Positions 62,383 through 64,000 of a stretch of DNA of 64,000 nt are shown here, in pieces. Made by a program: the position numbers and the translations under genes. How positions within the stretch are numbered: the stretch's first letter is position 1; every line of letters starts with the position of its first letter. This DNA is from Kordia jejudonensis (GTDB taxonomy: Bacteria > Bacteroidota > Bacteroidia > Flavobacteriales > Flavobacteriaceae). The DNA is taken from assembly GCF_001005315.1 (NCBI RefSeq), contig NZ_LBMG01000029.1, positions 1 through 64,000 on the forward strand, written 5' to 3'. The notes beneath the pieces are model-generated. The model did no database searches. It saw only the letters and a list, made by a program, of their open reading frames with translations, and had not been told where the DNA came from.

Positions 62383-62868
62383 TTATGGTTTCTTGTTTTC
62401 AAGGTACTTCTCAATTCCTGCTTCATCCAATTGTACTACATGCCAATCGCGTTTTACATCTGCACCAATGTGTTCGTAAAATTCAATGGCTGGCGTATTC
62501 CAATCTAACACTTCCCAACCAATACGTTTGACACCTAACTTGTGTCCAAACTTTATTACTTCTGTTAATAATGCGCCGCCAATTCCTTTTCCTCTTGCGT
62601 TTTCACTTACAATTAAATCTTCTAAGTGCAATACTTCTCCTTTCCAAGTAGAATAGCGCATGTACACTAATGCAATTCCGAGTGTTTCTTGTGTCGTTTC
62701 TGCCACAAAACAATGAAACTTTGGATGCGTTCCAAAACCATCTTTTCGTAAATCGTCAGGCGTAATTATTACGGCATCTTCTTCTTTTTCAAAAATGGCC
62801 AATTCTCGAATTAATCGGAAGATATTAGCTACATCTGCTTCAACGGCTTTTCGGATTGTAAAGTTCAT
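62383..62868 (-). CDS. GNAT-family N-acetyltransferase (SSAT-like)
   Basis: 161 residues; acetyl-CoA-dependent acetyltransferase. FTIRKAVEADVANIFRLIRE at the start, LHLEDLIVSENARGKGIG with the Q/RxxGxG/A acetyl-CoA loop in ENARGKGIGGAL (about 90-101), and a WEVLDWNTPAIEFYEHIGA C-terminal motif typical of the diamine/thialysine acetyltransferase subgroup. Substrate inferred only. Single gene, divergent from fbp. Confidence 0.9.
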   Translation of the reverse strand: MNFTIRKAVEADVANIFRLIRELAIFEKEEDAVIITPDDLRKDGFGTHPKFHCFVAETTQETLGIALVYMRYSTWKGEVLHLEDLIVSENARGKGIGGALLTEVIKFGHKLGVKRIGWEVLDWNTPAIEFYEHIGADVKRDWHVVQLDEAGIEKYLENKKP

Positions 62869-62982
62869 AGTTTTAAAAATGTTTACACAAAGGTAACAAG
62901 GGAAAAATTATAATTTTTACGAAAACGTTATAGTTTTACAAAATTATCGATATTTGTGATCTGAGAAACAACCTAGAACAAA

Positions 62983-63987
62983 ATGGCTAAAAAAAATCAA
63001 ACGTTAGGAGAATTTATTATTGAGAATCAATCTGAATTTAAATATTCTTCTGGAGAGCTTTCCCGATTAATCAATTCGATCCGACTTGCCGCAAAAGTGG
63101 TAAACCACGAAGTAAATAAAGCTGGATTGGTCGATATTATTGGCGCTGCTGGCGAAACTAATATTCAAGGAGAAGATCAGCAAAAGCTTGATGTGTATGC
63201 CAATGACAAGTTTATTCAGACCTTAACGAATAGAAATATTGTTTGCGGAATTGGCTCAGAGGAAAATGATGATTTTATTGCAATCAACAGTATAGACGAG
63301 AACAATCAGAATAAATATGTAGTGTTAATGGATCCGTTAGATGGTTCTTCTAATATTGATGTGAATGTTTCTGTAGGAACTATTTTTTCTGTCTACCGAA
63401 GAATTACACCTGTAGGAACACCTGTAAAGATTGAAGATTTTTTACAAGAAGGAAATAAGCAAGTTGCCGCTGGGTATGTAATTTATGGAACTTCAACAAT
63501 GTTGGTATATTCTACAGGACACGGCGTAAATGGTTTTACACTTAATCCAGCTATTGGAACATTTTATTTATCGCATCCAAACATGAAATTTCCTGAAACT
63601 GGAAATATTTACTCTATTAATGAAGGTAATTATGCACATTTTCCACAAGGTGTAAAAAACTATCTCAAATATTGTCAAGAGGAAAAAGAAGACAGACCAT
63701 ATACATCGCGTTATATTGGTTCGCTAGTGTCAGATTTTCATAGAAATTTGATTAAAGGTGGTATTTATATTTATCCACAAACTTCCAAAGCGCCTAATGG
63801 AAAACTGCGTTTATTGTACGAATGCAATCCAATGGCATACTTAGCAGAACAAGCTAACGGACTTGCCACAGATGGTTTTCAACGGATCATGGATATCAAG
63901 CCAACAGAGTTGCACCAACGTGTTGCTATTTTTTGTGGAAGCCGTAAAATGGTCGAAAAAGCAAATGAGTTCATGAAGAACTCTTAA
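62983..63987 (+). CDS. fbp: Class I fructose-1,6-bisphosphatase
   Basis: 334 residues; gluconeogenic phosphatase. Metal-binding Glu-rich [11 protein letters not shown]-like segment near 85-96, the inositol-phosphatase motif [20 protein letters not shown] near 117-136 and [20 protein letters not shown] in the C-terminal half. Complete: stop at 63985-63987. Confidence 0.97.
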   Translation: MAKKNQTLGEFIIENQSEFKYSSGELSRLINSIRLAAKVVNHEVNKAGLVDIIGAAGETNIQGEDQQKLDVYANDKFIQTLTNRNIVCGIGSEENDDFIAINSIDENNQNKYVVLMDPLDGSSNIDVNVSVGTIFSVYRRITPVGTPVKIEDFLQEGNKQVAAGYVIYGTSTMLVYSTGHGVNGFTLNPAIGTFYLSHPNMKFPETGNIYSINEGNYAHFPQGVKNYLKYCQEEKEDRPYTSRYIGSLVSDFHRNLIKGGIYIYPQTSKAPNGKLRLLYECNPMAYLAEQANGLATDGFQRIMDIKPTELHQRVAIFCGSRKMVEKANEFMKNS

Positions 63988-64000
63988 GAAAAGTACTAAC

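Overview
The window reads as ordinary chromosome from a low-GC marine-type member of the Flavobacteriaceae (Bacteroidota). The signs are gldD and gldE gliding genes, a 1494-residue secreted protein ending in a type IX secretion (T9SS) sorting domain, a TonB-dependent receptor with a carboxypeptidase-D-like plug extension, an L21 ribosomal protein with a C-terminal helix-hairpin-helix tail, an OlsF-type acyltransferase fusion, a DUF4270 lipoprotein, and promoters of the Bacteroidota TTG / TAnnTTTG type. The small GG-leader peptides recall the genus Kordia, but the genus cannot be fixed from the sequence alone.

Layout. 1-9.8 kb: a lone tyrosine recombinase, an M3 metallopeptidase, rpmA-rplU, a DUF4199 protein, an M16 peptidase pair (one active, one lacking the zinc motif), a small GG-type leader peptide and an EamA transporter. 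9.9-17.5 kb: a Cys-rich HMA lipoprotein, a 529-bp tandem array, the gldD-gldE-ssb-mutY operon, then divergently HU, a 29-residue COX24-like ribosomal-type peptide and RNase E/G behind a long leader hairpin. 17.6-27.8 kb: small hydrolase, membrane and ATP-PPase genes, the T9SS cargo protein, recX, a JmjC-like cupin and bioB. 27.9-36.6 kb: three small lipoproteins, a flotillin/NfeD pair, a stand-alone ketoacyl synthase, a TPR-AraC transmembrane regulator and two RiPP-type precursor peptides, one of them only 56 residues long. 36.6-43.8 kb: a Coa1-like protein, bioA-bioD-(DUF2007)-bioF, a SanA-like protein and atpD-atpC. 44-51.3 kb: a TonB receptor and the operon GT5 half-protein / DUF4270 / glmS. 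51.4-56.1 kb: panC-panD-flippase-esterase-like-radA on the plus strand. 56.4-64 kb: a second tandem array (31 perfect 16-bp units), an aldo/keto reductase, xth, olsF, aspartate kinase, a GNAT enzyme and fbp, with several small palindromic repeats between them.

How the genes work together. Biotin synthesis is split: bioFDA in one operon and bioB about 9 kb away, with a ketoacyl synthase between them. Pantothenate synthesis (panC, panD) heads an operon that ends in radA. GldD and GldE belong to the gliding/T9SS machinery that would export the 20.6-25.1 kb protein. The region most likely to hold something undescribed is 34.1-36.6 kb: a membrane-anchored AraC-type regulator beside two differently built leader-peptide genes, with no modification enzyme nearby and a shared 15-bp palindromic box upstream of two plus-strand genes. 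The two related tandem arrays, each lodged at the 3' end of a minus-strand gene, are the other unexplained structures.
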